DNA of 64,000 nucleotides, from positions 375,501 through 439,500 of the forward strand of contig CASBWL010000051.1 in the NCBI GenBank assembly GCA_949130495.1, written 5' to 3'. Positions 1 to 10,724 of the stretch are shown one piece after another; the stretch's first letter is position 1; each line of letters opens with the position of its first letter. The notes below the pieces were generated by a model. That model saw nothing but the letters and a program-made list of their open reading frames with translations, had not been told where the DNA came from and did no database searches. The translations under genes and the position numbers were made by a program. This stretch comes from Sambucus nigra (lineage: Eukaryota > Streptophyta > Magnoliopsida > Dipsacales > Adoxaceae).

Positions 1-1255
1 GTTAATTTAAAAAATGTGTTTGTCTATTGAATAAATATTAAATGTATATATTCAATTATATTTAGTGTATAAATCGAATTGATTATACCTTTTAATCATG
101 GAGTCTTGTACCAAAAATTGTTTCTTGCAATTTTATTTTATTTTACATTAATATATTTTTTGGTAGCTCGTTGGCGAGAAGTAGAAAAAATAAACCTAAG
201 CCTTAGAGTAGATTTCAAGCTTTGACAGAATGTGATTTAAATCAAATGAAGTAAATTTTATTCATGCATTGGAACCGTAAACTAAACAAATAAGACTATA
301 TCTAATAAATGTTATTTTTTGTTTAAAAACGAAATTGATAAATAAAAATTTTGCTTGGGGAACCTTACCATTGAAGCCTTTGTCAATATTGTTTTGCTAG
401 TGCGATGGAACTTTAATATATTCTTTTTTTTCTTTAATATTTTTTCATCTAAGCTACCTTTTATTCTATAACTTTTTAACTTTTGTGTACTGCAATCCAT
501 ATGATGGTAATTTTAGTATGATTTGTTTTTACTCTTGTTCAGTTTTGGCGACTTTTGCAGTCCTATTTTCTTACTTCGGAAGACTTTTGAATAATTTTAA
601 TGAGTTTATTCGACTTTAAATTTTATCAAAGTTCTAAGGAGCAATTATTTACATATTTTTATTTCTATGTTTTATTACCAGTGTTGTTTTATAATTAATT
701 GAATATTTTTTATCATGTGAACTAATAATTGAATAAGAAAAAAATATAACTATTAATTTAATAAATGATTATTTATTAATTAATTTAATTTTAAGGATAA
801 GTGAGCCTTAAGAAAGTTTTCCTGTTTCACCACAATAAAGGAAAATGTACAAAAAAAAAAGAATTTAGGGGCAAATTGCAATTCGAACCTCAATGTTTTA
901 AAATTTTCAATTAGAGCCCGAAAACACAGTTAGTGTTTCAACAACCTTGGGGCTAACAATGTACGAATCTACTAAAGAATATCTTACAGGGTTGTTACTA
1001 TTGATACACAAAGTCACACATCGAGTAACTAAAGTCTTGCACTATAGTATATAAGATCTAGGGGATCCTCCACTCATTGTCAACTTGCTTTGAATTGGAT
1101 GCTCTAATGGTTAACATGACACCAAAGAATACTAGTCATTACCCAATGGCCCATCTACTCCGCGTGTTTGGCTAATGTAACGCCACATGCAAAGGGTCGT
1201 GTTGAAATAGAAAGTCTCACATTAGAAAATTAAAATCTTTTACCAAAAGTTCCTC
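1..1255. repeat. Dispersed repeat family A, long copy (left end outside window)
   Basis: This AT-rich non-coding block is recognisably the same sequence as 24665-26030. Shared landmarks in the same order are the stretch around the word ggagtctt, the 'catctaagct' stretch, the 'agacttttgaataattttaa' stretch, and 'ttcaacaaccttgg'. Partial copies lie at 3590-3955, 32280-32636 and 49390-49560. It has no coding capacity and I saw no terminal repeats, so the class is unknown. It could be a non-autonomous DNA transposon, a degraded LTR element or a Helitron-like sequence. Confidence 0.75.
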
Positions 1256-1321
1256 AATATATTATTTATCACATAAAATATTTTGCTATGAATTATTAAA
1301 GTTTTTCATCACATAATACTA

Positions 1322-1450
1322 ATTTTTTTTAAGAAAGTCGAATTTATTCAAAAGAAGGTGGAAAAGCCCCACTTGTGGTAAAGAAAGCAAGAATCATAAC
1401 TTGACTCAAGCGGAAAAGGGGGCCTAAATAAATAGGACTCGTACAAAAAA
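1322..1450 (-). repeat. Probable 3' tail of a LINE/SINE-like retroposon
   Basis: A run of T followed by 'aagaaagtcgaatttattca' and a short purine-rich block with 'gaaaagcccc' reads on the minus strand as a short GC-richer tail ending in poly(A). The tract at 4331-4400 has the same layout, and both resemble the 3' ends of dead plant LINEs. No coding sequence is attached. Confidence 0.35.
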
Positions 1451-2170
1451 GAACTTGATTAAAACTACTAAACATAAAAAGCATTTAGGTCCTACGGTTT
1501 CTTGCACGCGTACGCTTGCGGAGGACATTGTAATTCTCTTCTTTTTTTTTGCAGTAGAATCATTCATAGCGAAAGATTTTATGTTTTTATCACATAAAAC
1601 TAATGCAAGTTATTTATCACATAAAATATTATGCTATTTATTTTACAAATCGTCCTAAAGTACTTAAAAATAAACACCTCCTCACAAATTATAATGAACA
1701 TTATAGAAATATTTTTGTGATGAACTCTTTTAGTGTATGTTTTTACCATTTTCATCGACAAAACTATTCGTCATTAAATTTTACTTGGAACTAATTATTT
1801 TTTTTCGTAACAAATTTAGCACCTTTTCTTACGAAATACATCATCGCCAAAACATCTAATTTTTAGACGAGTACAAAGTAGGGTACCTATACAGTCGAAA
1901 CATTATCTCCATAAGAAATTTTATATACATTTTTTTCTACAAAAGTAAGCGCACTGATGTAATTGTGAATATTTGTGTGGATAACTAGTCTATCCTTAAG
2001 ATGGGATATAGTTAATGGCTAAGCATATTGTTAATTGATAATCCACAAGAGAACCTGATACTATATATATACATGTCAGAGTCAATTTCAAAGACATCAT
2101 GATATATACTCCATAAACCACTGCTTTTCACTCACGCTTATGTTATATTCCTCTTGATCCAACATGCATA
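1451..2170. other. AT-rich spacer, nothing recognised
   Basis: No coding frame with protein-like composition, no terminal repeats and no RNA gene were seen. The right end, from about 2060, holds TA-rich stretches that may act as promoter sequence for the ORF at 2253. Confidence 0.4.
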
Positions 2171-2175
2171 GCTCC

Positions 2176-2200
2176 CCATATATATATATATATAGATATA
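2176..2200 (+). promoter_or_regulatory. Possible TATA region upstream of the small ORF
   Basis: A 'catatatatata' run lies about 70 bases before the ATG at 2253, which would leave a short leader. A second TA-rich candidate lies at about 2062-2072. TA-rich runs are common in this window, so the evidence is positional only. Confidence 0.25.
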
Positions 2201-2252
2201 TTACAAACCATCCCGTGCAATCATAAACCTACCTAGGTCTTCTATCAAAACA

Positions 2253-2507
2253 ATGGCGAACCGTCAATATAAAGAAAAGATAACGGATAGCATTGAAGAC
2301 ACCTTCGATAAAGCACATAGAGTGGCTGATACTCTTACATTTCCTCTAGGCCCTTTGGATGCTGTGGTGCATGGCGTCAGTCGAGGGGTTTCAAACTGGT
2401 TGCTTGATAAGCATCCTGACAGGTCCAATGCCGAGACTCCCACAAATGGAAATCATTGCCAGCCTAAAAAGTATGGAAGAAATACTACTAATAGGGGTTT
2501 CTATTAG
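2253..2507 (+). CDS. Possible small host protein, 84 aa, function unknown
   Basis: I do not recognise this protein family. The 84-codon frame opens at an ATG in good plant initiation context (aacaATGGC). It has a balanced amino-acid composition and ends in TAG. The first half is acidic and amphipathic (IEDTFDKAHRVADTLTF), the middle is a small hydrophobic segment (PLGPLDAVVHGVSRGVSNWLL), and the tail is polar and Asn/Lys/Arg-rich. There is no clear signal peptide and no transmembrane helix. A TA-rich candidate promoter lies upstream and an AATAAA lies 65 bases after the stop. Codon use and composition differ from the AT-rich surroundings, which favours a real gene or a recent gene remnant. 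Alternatives are a single exon of a longer gene or a chance ORF. Confidence 0.5.
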   Translation: MANRQYKEKITDSIEDTFDKAHRVADTLTFPLGPLDAVVHGVSRGVSNWLLDKHPDRSNAETPTNGNHCQPKKYGRNTTNRGFY

Positions 2508-2571
2508 TACTCGGATGAGGTAGCCACATGGAATGGCTAACCTAAATATATAAATAACTGTTAGCCTTTTA

Positions 2572-2577
2572 AATAAA
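2572..2577 (+). terminator. Candidate polyadenylation signal (AATAAA)
   Basis: The canonical hexamer lies shortly after the stop of the 84-codon ORF, on the same strand. In an AT-rich region this alone is weak evidence. Confidence 0.3.
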
Positions 2578-2610
2578 GGGTTGCAATAGACTTTTAAGTC
2601 TATTAAAGGA

Positions 2611-3589
2611 ATATGGTTTCCTCACCACAGTCTATAACATGTGGTTACGTAATATTAATGCATGTACTGAATATTTATGATGTAAATCTTATGCGTGTAA
2701 TGTTGTTTTTTATTTTATCTGGGTACTTATTTTATAACATAATTTCGAAAAAGGACAATTTTGATAAATTTATTAAAAAGAAACATTACGATAAATTCCT
2801 ATATTTTTGAAAAGTAATTGATACCGTTTAAAAGTAAATCATTGGAAAATAGGCTTCAACAATGTTTCATTTTGAATTGAATTCTTTGTTAGAGCATTTA
2901 TAATAGCAAGTGATGAATTAATATTTGGGTCAATATAACTCATTAAATTGTGAATGAATGATCATAGATCCGACTGCTTGCACCAATCATTGAACGTTTC
3001 AATTCGATACTTGTATTTTCAACGGACTCTATGACTTCGTAGCTTCATATAGATTTTTCATCCAGTTTCATGAGTGAAAGTTTATGTTTCACAATCTCTT
3101 CACATGGGGTTGAGTCCCACTTTCTTTCGGTGTCAACAACACATCATCATCTAGGTTGATTTTTGTCATCAACTCTCATTCACTGTGAGATCATTATTAC
3201 CGTGTGACTCAATTTCATATGTGCTACGCATACCAATAAAAGAGCATTATTTCAGTTTTTACAAATCAAGTTGACTCAAGCAATAAATCACATGATTTAT
3301 ATGACTTGTTTCGGTCATGTCCTATCAATGTCGGGGTTATCTCTTTTTCGTGTTATCTCTTCCCAACATAGCATGGGAATGAATTATATGAGTGATTGAA
3401 TTTCGACAACATGTTTCGTTCATGGCCAATCTCGGACCACGTGTAATACTTTAATTTAATAAGTTTGTTTATTAAAACCTTATTTGTTGTTTTAATTAAT
3501 AAAAAATGATGAATATGCTTTAAAAAATATTTTTCTGCCAGTTAAAAACTATGATGAAAAAAATGAAAAAATTAATTGCTTTGGATTTC
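2611..3589. other. Spacer without recognisable gene
   Basis: Both strands were scanned. Short frames here have no protein-like features, and no repeat shared with the rest of the window was found. Confidence 0.4.
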
Positions 3590-3955
3590 AAGAATAAGTA
3601 AAACTTCTAGTGAATTATATAAATTTCGTAGCGCTCCATGTGTTCGGCCTACGACCTGAGAGTTGAAAACATGAGGTGTTTGAGTTAGTACCAAATTAAT
3701 ACTCATAACAGGTAATTAATTTGTAAATTAATTTTTTATTTAAAAAATGTGCATGTTTATTGAATACATATTAAATGTATGTATTCAATGAGATTTAGAG
3801 TTTAAATCAAAGTAATTATACCATCTAATCATGCAGTCTGATACCAAATATTGTTGTTTGGATTTTTATCATATGTTATATTACTATTTTCTTTGGTACC
3901 TCAATAGTGAGAAGTAGAAAAAAAATAAACCTTAGCCTTGACATAATCTTTTTTT
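3590..3955. repeat. Repeat family A, 5' portion
   Basis: Matches the start of the copy at 24665. Shared words include 'aataagtaaaact', 'gaattatataaatt', 'tgtgttcggc', 'tttgtaaatta', and the 'aaaaatgtg' stretch followed by a 'ttaaatgtatg' stretch. It stops at a T-rich tract near 3950, so only the first ~350 bases of the family are present. Confidence 0.7.
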
Positions 3956-4582
3956 TTTTATCTTTTTTTTGGCAGTCATATAAGAATTACATTGCATAAC
4001 AATTTATAGCCAACCACTAATCTCTTGCTGGATGGTATAGTCAATAGAGATTCCATGGAATTAAGGAGAGAGCAACGAAAATAGCAGTGTTGGAAGCTAA
4101 CTTCTCCAAATAAATATTTCAACAACGCCTTACATGATTTAGTTTTCCTTGCTCTCGGTAGCAGCTATATAGTCAGGGATTGGGATATATAAGTTTAAGT
4201 CTCCCAACCTAGTTGAATTAACATAATTTTTTATCGACTGAGTTGGTATACCTGCAATCACAATCTTAAGTAATGTCATCACTCGAAAAATAAAACGTTC
4301 GTTAAGATTTCGACCCATTCTATTTGGATATTTTTTTAAGAAATATATTTTATTAATAGATGGAGAAAAACCCTCTCCAAGGGCATTTACATTCTTCTTG
4401 GATAAACCAAGCTTTTTATTAGCAACAGTGAGAAGTAATTTCTGTCTTGGTCTTCCTCAACTATCTTCCCAAAGCAGAAACTATTACAGTATATGCACTT
4501 TACAAAGTGCTTACTCAAGCGTCTTATTATCATAAGGCAACTTTGGCACTATGTCGTAGCAATAAACCGCCCTATAATATCT
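3956..4582. other. Spacer with T-rich tracts and a second LINE-like tail
   Basis: Contains T runs near 3950-3970 and, at 4331-4400, 'tttttttaagaaatatatttt' followed by a short 'ccctctcc' block. That layout resembles the 3' end of a minus-strand retroposon. No gene was recognised. Confidence 0.35.
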
Positions 4583-5144
4583 TTTTTTTATAAGTAAATG
4601 GATCAATAAAAACGTGCTTGCCTAAGGGGGCGAAAACCCGTATATAGGAAGTATACAAAAAAAAGAAAGCAAAGGACCGTAACCCAAACACAGATTAGCC
4701 TACTACTAGAAACTCATTTAAGAAATCAAGTAAAAGTGACAACGACGTATCCAAGCTTTTTCGAGGCTGCGAGAGAAGAAGACTCGGGAAGCAGTACCGT
4801 AGCCGTGAAGGATCCAACTCCACTCCCTCAAAGAATCTACGATTTATTTCCTACCAAAGCCTCGAGAAAATACAATGTGGGACCATCATTCAAATGCACT
4901 TCGGACAAAGCCACCCTCTAGGACTCCCCCAAGCCACCAACACCCCGCTCACCTCCAGAGGAATAACCCATGAGATCATGCCTAAATAGAGGATCAAATC
5001 CCACAGTCCCCGGATCTCGAGACAGTGAAGGTGAAGGTGATTGGTCGTCTCCTCCTCCTTCTTGCACAACCAACATCTGCTCGCTAACCTCCTCCTCCGA
5101 TTCTACAACCCCTCAATAGTCAATATGGCATGTCTGGCCACAGT

Positions 5145-8100
5145 CTACACAAAGAATCTGACCATTGGGGGGGGTGGGGGGGAGGTGTTTTTCCAAATAG
5201 CCTTCCAAGGAATAGAGACTCTCCCACTGCCCCTAATCACATGGTAAAATTTCTTAACCGAAAAAAGGTCATCGGGAGGGCTTGACCTTCTCAACTCATC
5301 AACCCTAACAGATGGAATAGGCGCTGAAGACAACAAGTCAAAGAATGCCTCTGCCTCTTCTATTTCACAATCCCTAAGCCCCCCTGAATTTGGGGTCCCA
5401 CACTGCACGATCACCTACACTCCTCATATGATCGTCTACTGTCCCCTCCTTAAACTCGGCAATCCAATACATCCCCAAGAAAAGGTCCTCTAGGGATCCA
5501 CCCTCACCCCAGCTATCTTTCCAAAACCTGATATGATTACCTCTCCCTAACTGGAAGGAATTGGATTTAGAGAAAACATCCCACGCACGAGCAACGCACT
5601 TTCACAAACCCACTGCGTGAGGAGAGGCCCCACTCTAGATCTCCACCCAAACTGGTCAGGCCCATGCATAATGGTCACCACATTCCTCCACAGTCTTCCC
5701 TCCCCCTTATTGAACCTCCATAACCACTTGTCCAGTAAAGCTTAATTGAAGTGGGCTAAACTCCGCACCCCCACCCCACCCTCCTTCAGCGGCATTCACA
5801 CCTCATCCCACCTCACCAGACTACAATGGAAGTGCTCATCAGGCCCTCTCCATAGAAAATTGATCATCATCTTCTCAAGTCTGTAACCAACAGAAGCAGG
5901 AAGAGGAATTTTATGTGTAGAGGGCATGATGAGCAATTCCATTATAGTCTCTCCTGTAACCAACAGAAGCAGGAAGAGGAAGGATGGACAAGAAGTACGT
6001 CGGAAGACTCGATAAAACACTTTTGATCAGCGTGAACATTCCCCCTTTGGAAAGATAACTATGCTTTTAACCTGCTAACCTGCTTTGAACCCTCTCAATA
6101 ACCATATCCCATATCGCTGTGGACTTAAACTTAGACCCTAAGGGTAATCCAATATAAGTGTAGGGGAGCGAACCGATTGAACACCCAAGTATGCCCGTCA
6201 AAGTTCCAATGCCAATTACATCCCCAATTGCAATCATCTCTCTCTTCCGGACGTTGACTCGAAGACCAAACACCACCTCAAAACACACCAGCAACATACA
6301 CAATGTCCTAACCTCATCCACAGACCCGAGAGAAAATAATAGTATCGTTCCCAAACAACAAGTGACAGATCACCACCGGCTGCGAAATAGTATTCCTAAA
6401 CACAAAGCCGGAAACCAGGCCACCCTCCACCGTACGACTCATCATTCGAGAGAATGCCTCCATAACTAGAATGAAGAGAAAAATAGACAACGAATCCCCC
6501 TACCTAAGACCCCGTGAGCTTGAAAAGAAACCCTTAGGCACCTCATTCACCAGAACAGAGAACTTGACCGAGGCGACACGTCCCTTCATCCACCGGCACC
6601 ATCGCTCCCCGAAACCCATCCTTCTTGGAAGATAAAAGGGAAAATCCCAACTCACATGATCGTAGGCCTTCTCAACATCAAGCTTACAAATAATACCCGA
6701 CATACCACTTCTCATCCAAGACTCGATGCACTCATTCTCCACCAATATTGCATCCTGAAGCTTCTGACCACCCACAAAAGCACTCTGGGCATTGGAGTCT
6801 AACCAATAAGACCTTATAATGGAGCTTATACACACTACCAATAAGACTGATGGGTCTAAAGTCTTTCACACCCGTCGTTCCCCCGATATTTGGCACCAAA
6901 GTAATTAAAGTAGTGTTCAGATTCCTAATAAAATACCCCTTATTCTAGAACTTCTGAAAGATAGCCATAACATCGTCCCTAATAACCATCCAACAATGCT
7001 GGAAGAAAGCCATAGTGAACCCATCAGGACTTGGTTCCTTCTCCCCACACATAGACCTCAAAACCTGTACCACCACCTCCTCCGTGAAAACAGTCTCCAA
7101 TTCCAACTGATCCACCTTATCCACCGATAAGGTAGCCACCGGAAGCTCATCCATTTTGGGATGCCTAGACCTCTCCTCCGTATATAATCTCGCATAAAAC
7201 TAACTGATCTCCCTATAAATATCTCTCTCCTCAGTGTATTGGACCCCCTCAACTACAACCTTCCTAATATGGTTGAAGTGACGCTTTATAGAATATACTA
7301 GTATTGTTGTCCCCTTCCCTAAGGCAAAGAGACCTAGATTTCTGCCTCCAACAAAGTTCCTCGTTAATAAGACTCTTCCCCACCTCCCTTTTTTCTCTTC
7401 CCCAACCCCGCTTTTATCCCCCGAAAGACCGCCCAAGCCCTCTTTCTAGTTGAGGCCCTGGATATCCTCCAACAATTGCGTAAGTACTCTCTCCACATGC
7501 CAAAACACATCATCGTTCCACTGAATACGATCCCCTATGAGACAGAATAACTTAGACGCTAATCTGAAACTAGCATTTCCCTCCACCTCATACCCCCCCC
7601 CCCCCCACCACCACCACCACTCCTTGACCATTTCAACAAAGTCCTCCTCCTTAAGACACTTATTCTCAAACTTCTCCCCCCACACTCCAGAAGGATTGGG
7701 GAATGATTTGAAGTCACCCAGGGAAGTCAAGACAGAGTAGCCTCCCCCCACCCACCCCAAAATGTTCCTCCCACTCAACAAAAAGAAGGAAACAATCAAT
7801 CCGAGAAAATGAAGGATCATCCCTCTAGCTGGACTGGGTAAATAAACCTCCCTCTAGAGGAAGATCCATCAACGCCAGCTCATCAGTGAAATCAGATAAA
7901 TCCCACATGAAATAATTCAATCTCTCCCCCCTTCCCCAACTCCTCTCTGAGGGAAATCGAACAATATTGTAATCACCCCCGTACACCATAGAACACTCCA
8001 AACACTTTTGGCCGCCGCCAAAGTTTCCCATAAATCTCGACGGTCTGAATCCTCCACTCGCCCATTGACCCTTGAAAAAGTGCATGTGAAACCATCCTCC

Positions 8101-8402
8101 ACATTCCAAAATAAACAAGAAATAGACCAGCAACCCTCCAACTCATCCAATTTCTCCACTACTCTATTATCCGACAAAATCACAATCCCTCCTGATGCCC
8201 CCTTCGAATCAAGACAACACCACTCAATACTACGCCCACCCCAAATTAACTTCACAAACTCCTTATGCAGAGCTCCCATTTTAGTCTCTTGTAAGCACAC
8301 GATATCCGACCTCTACCGCGAAATAGTACTACCTACCACTCCTCTTTTCCCGGAGTCATTCAAACCCCGCACATTCCACAAAATAATGCATAGCTTCAGT
8401 AA
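5145..8402 (-). pseudogene. LINE ORF2: endonuclease-reverse transcriptase, broken
   Basis: In intact L1-type elements ORF2 nicks target DNA and copies the element RNA by target-primed reverse transcription. Order on the minus strand: a start resembling the L1 endonuclease N-terminus near 8395-8360 (LWNVRGLND); endonuclease with LQETK at about 8290 and GGD.N at about 7970; RT beginning at about 7154 (SPDGF); RT core at about 6680 (KLDVEKAYDHVSW); the catalytic box at about 6340-6356; and a C-terminal WKAIWK region near 5200. The usual FADD box reads FGND here, so a catalytic Asp is lost. The frame is split into at least eight pieces, with a C14 run at 7593-7606 inside the endonuclease-to-RT region. 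It is dead; the family assignment is firm. Confidence 0.85.
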
Positions 8403-8642
8403 ATAATAGTTAAAACCCTCTATCACCTCCCCCCCCCCCCCTCAACCACCCCAACCCTACCCCTCCGCCTCATCTCTGTATCATGGAACAAAGCTAGGGC
8501 CTCCTTATCTTATCCCGTGTAAGTAAGCCCTAAAAATTGGTTGAACCCTCCTATTATACTTGACACCCATTCCTCCCCCTCGGCTTCTCGGTATTTCTCG
8601 AGACTCGTACCCCTGATCCCCCTCGCCCCCACCCACCCACCC

Positions 8643-8647
8643 ACCAC
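8643..8647. repeat. Target-site duplication, left copy (accac)
   Basis: Five bases directly before the first LTR base. The same five bases follow the last base of the right LTR at 18526-18530. Five bp is the usual size for Ty1/copia integrases. Confidence 0.9.
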
Positions 8648-10650
8648 TGAAGCCCTTATACTGTTGACTCATTTGAGTCTAGACCGTATAAGAGCTCATC
8701 TAGTTTGGAAATTGTGACAAAATTGTGTCCATCCTAGAAACCAAAGAGCCTCAGAGATTGTGTTGCTTCTTCTCCTATTCATCTTGTAATGATCCTGAGA
8801 CTATAGCCATCACTCACACACTTAGAACTTAATCCTTTCATATCATTTTGCACCTTTATGTGTATTAATGTGGTGAGTGTGTTTAAATCCCTTAATTTGA
8901 TTTTTATTAATTTTTTTGGGATTTTTAAACATCTTTTAATTAAGGTTTTATTAAATTAAAACTTGATTTAAAAAGTCTTGGGGTTAATATCTAAATATGT
9001 ATTGTTGTGATTTTTGGCCTTAAATTACTCTGGCTAGAAACCGAAAGCGCCAGAGACTCCAGGGTTGGCTTTGTAATTAGTTTGGTACGCACGATTGCAT
9101 TCGTCCTATGGCCAACACTTGCTGCTCTCTGATTGGCCAGAGTTGTGTTTCTTTACAGAGACAAAACTTTGCATGTTTACAGCCCTTTGATCAACCCTTA
9201 TCAATGGCCTGCATGTCGCCTGAGTGAATCCCCGTGTAAACCTTTAAGCCAATCACAGCCTGTTTAATCCACCGCCTGTTGTGAGCCCTTGGATTGAAGT
9301 CAAAGTAGCTTGACTCAATCTTAGACGTTGTTTTTGAACGATAGTCTGGAATCTTCTCCTCTTCCTATTTAAATGACTCTCATCTCAGCCTTCGAAAGCT
9401 TTTGCCACTTTGAAATTTCTCAGAGAAAGAATAGAGAGAGAAAGAGAAGAGAGAGAAGAGAGAGAAAGAAACCAGAGAGCCAAGTTAGAAACCCTAACTT
9501 CATCTAAATCTTCTCCAACCTAAACCACTTACCTGTCCAAAAACACCATAACCAAATAAACACCAACCTTAGTGTTTCTTGAGTTTATGAGAGTTCGAGT
9601 TGAGTGATTTTTGGGTTACTGTAACCTTGTGTTCATAAAATCTTATTTCCAACTTAGACACTTACTCAGATCTTGTTTCTGATTCAATAGAAATCATAGA
9701 TCTGAAGTTTTTCATGTCACAACACACTTAGTTGCATTTTATTTCTCATCTTGAGAAGTTCGTTGTTGATTGTTTTCTGTTAAAACATTTTCTTACTTCA
9801 GAATCAACAATAGATGTTTTTCTGTTTCTGTTTTTAAAAAAACTTAACCTGACCTAGTTGGATTCGCACTTGGAGGGTTTTCAATCTCCTAAATATTTCC
9901 AAAATAGATTGAAAAAGGTCTTGACCGATTTCTTAAGCAAGATCTCCGTGGAATCTGGGTTATATTGAAAGGTCAAAAGGTTTTTGGTTTTGTAAGAAAG
10001 AAAAATAACAAACTCACTGCATATAGATTTTATATGTAATTTTTTAGGATTATTTGTAACTAATAAGAGTGCGTGTGTGCATGCATGTGTTATAGAACAC
10101 TTTTCATAAACATCTTCACACTACATACAATGAAAGTGTTGGCTATAAGATTTGGTGAACATAAGTCGACGTATACTGCTGAAACAAAGGAAGAGTTGAC
10201 AAACTGAGAAGACTACATCAACAATCAAGATCTGCAGAAAAGTTTAAGGACGCTAGAGGGTATAATCCTGAACTTGTATAGACTTGTTATTGTGTGCATG
10301 TTAGTTAAATATATTGTAACTCATATATTTGTTTTAGTGATATTTTCTTGTTTTACTCCGTAGAGGGAGTCGTGGATGTTTCCTCAAGGTTGAGGTTTTA
10401 CCACGTTAAAAATCCTGAGTATTAATATTTCTACATCTTCTCATCACATTCTGATTTGTGCTAAGTTTAACATATTTTAAACTGTTTACTAAAACTTGTT
10501 ATCAAATCTTGTCCATATCTCGTACATAATTTTTGTTAACACATCTTGTGTTCAAAATCAGTTTGATTTAAGTAAAGAGTTTCTTCAACAAACTTTCGGA
10601 GTTGCTTAAATAGTTTATTTTAAATAAACGGCTTTAGCAACGCTATTTCA
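8648..10650 (+). repeat. 5' LTR of the first copia element
   Basis: 2003 bp, starting TG and ending CA, immediately followed by the primer site. A TATTTAAA box lies at about 9366, and a GA-rich tract at 9424-9480 is longer than its counterpart in the 3' LTR. A purine-pyrimidine alternating block (tgtgtgcatgcatgtg) lies near 10074. It supplies promoter and polyadenylation signals for the element. Confidence 0.93.
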
Positions 10651-10652
10651 AT

Positions 10653-10664
10653 TGGTATCAGAGC
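10653..10664 (+). promoter_or_regulatory. Primer binding site for initiator tRNA-Met
   Basis: TGGTATCAGAGC lies two bases after the LTR end. It is the standard plant copia primer site, complementary to the 3' end of initiator tRNA-Met, where minus-strand DNA synthesis starts. Confidence 0.95.
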
Positions 10665-10724
10665 TTTTGGTGAACTTTTTCAAAAAGATCCTGAGTTTCT
10701 GAAACTGTTTTATCAAACTCAATC

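Larger units (their letters stand above)
4583..8647 (-). mobile_element. L1-like LINE, 3' segment (ORF2 and poly(A) tail)
   Basis: On the minus strand this runs from the end of ORF1 (8647) through endonuclease (about 8400), reverse transcriptase (about 7150-6060) and a C-terminal region (to about 5145) to a 3' end with poly(A), seen here as T at 4583-4590. It is continuous with 18526-19985: the copia element at 8648-18525 sits inside it and the 5-bp duplication accac marks the junction. The 3' end resembles a separate short tail at 20185-20290, so the family is repeated. Many frameshifts and stops make it non-functional. Confidence 0.85.

Noticed and set aside
865..905. tRNA-like B-box word (caattcgaacct)
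   Set aside because: Occurs inside family A in several copies without an A-box or a cloverleaf; no tRNA gene is supported.
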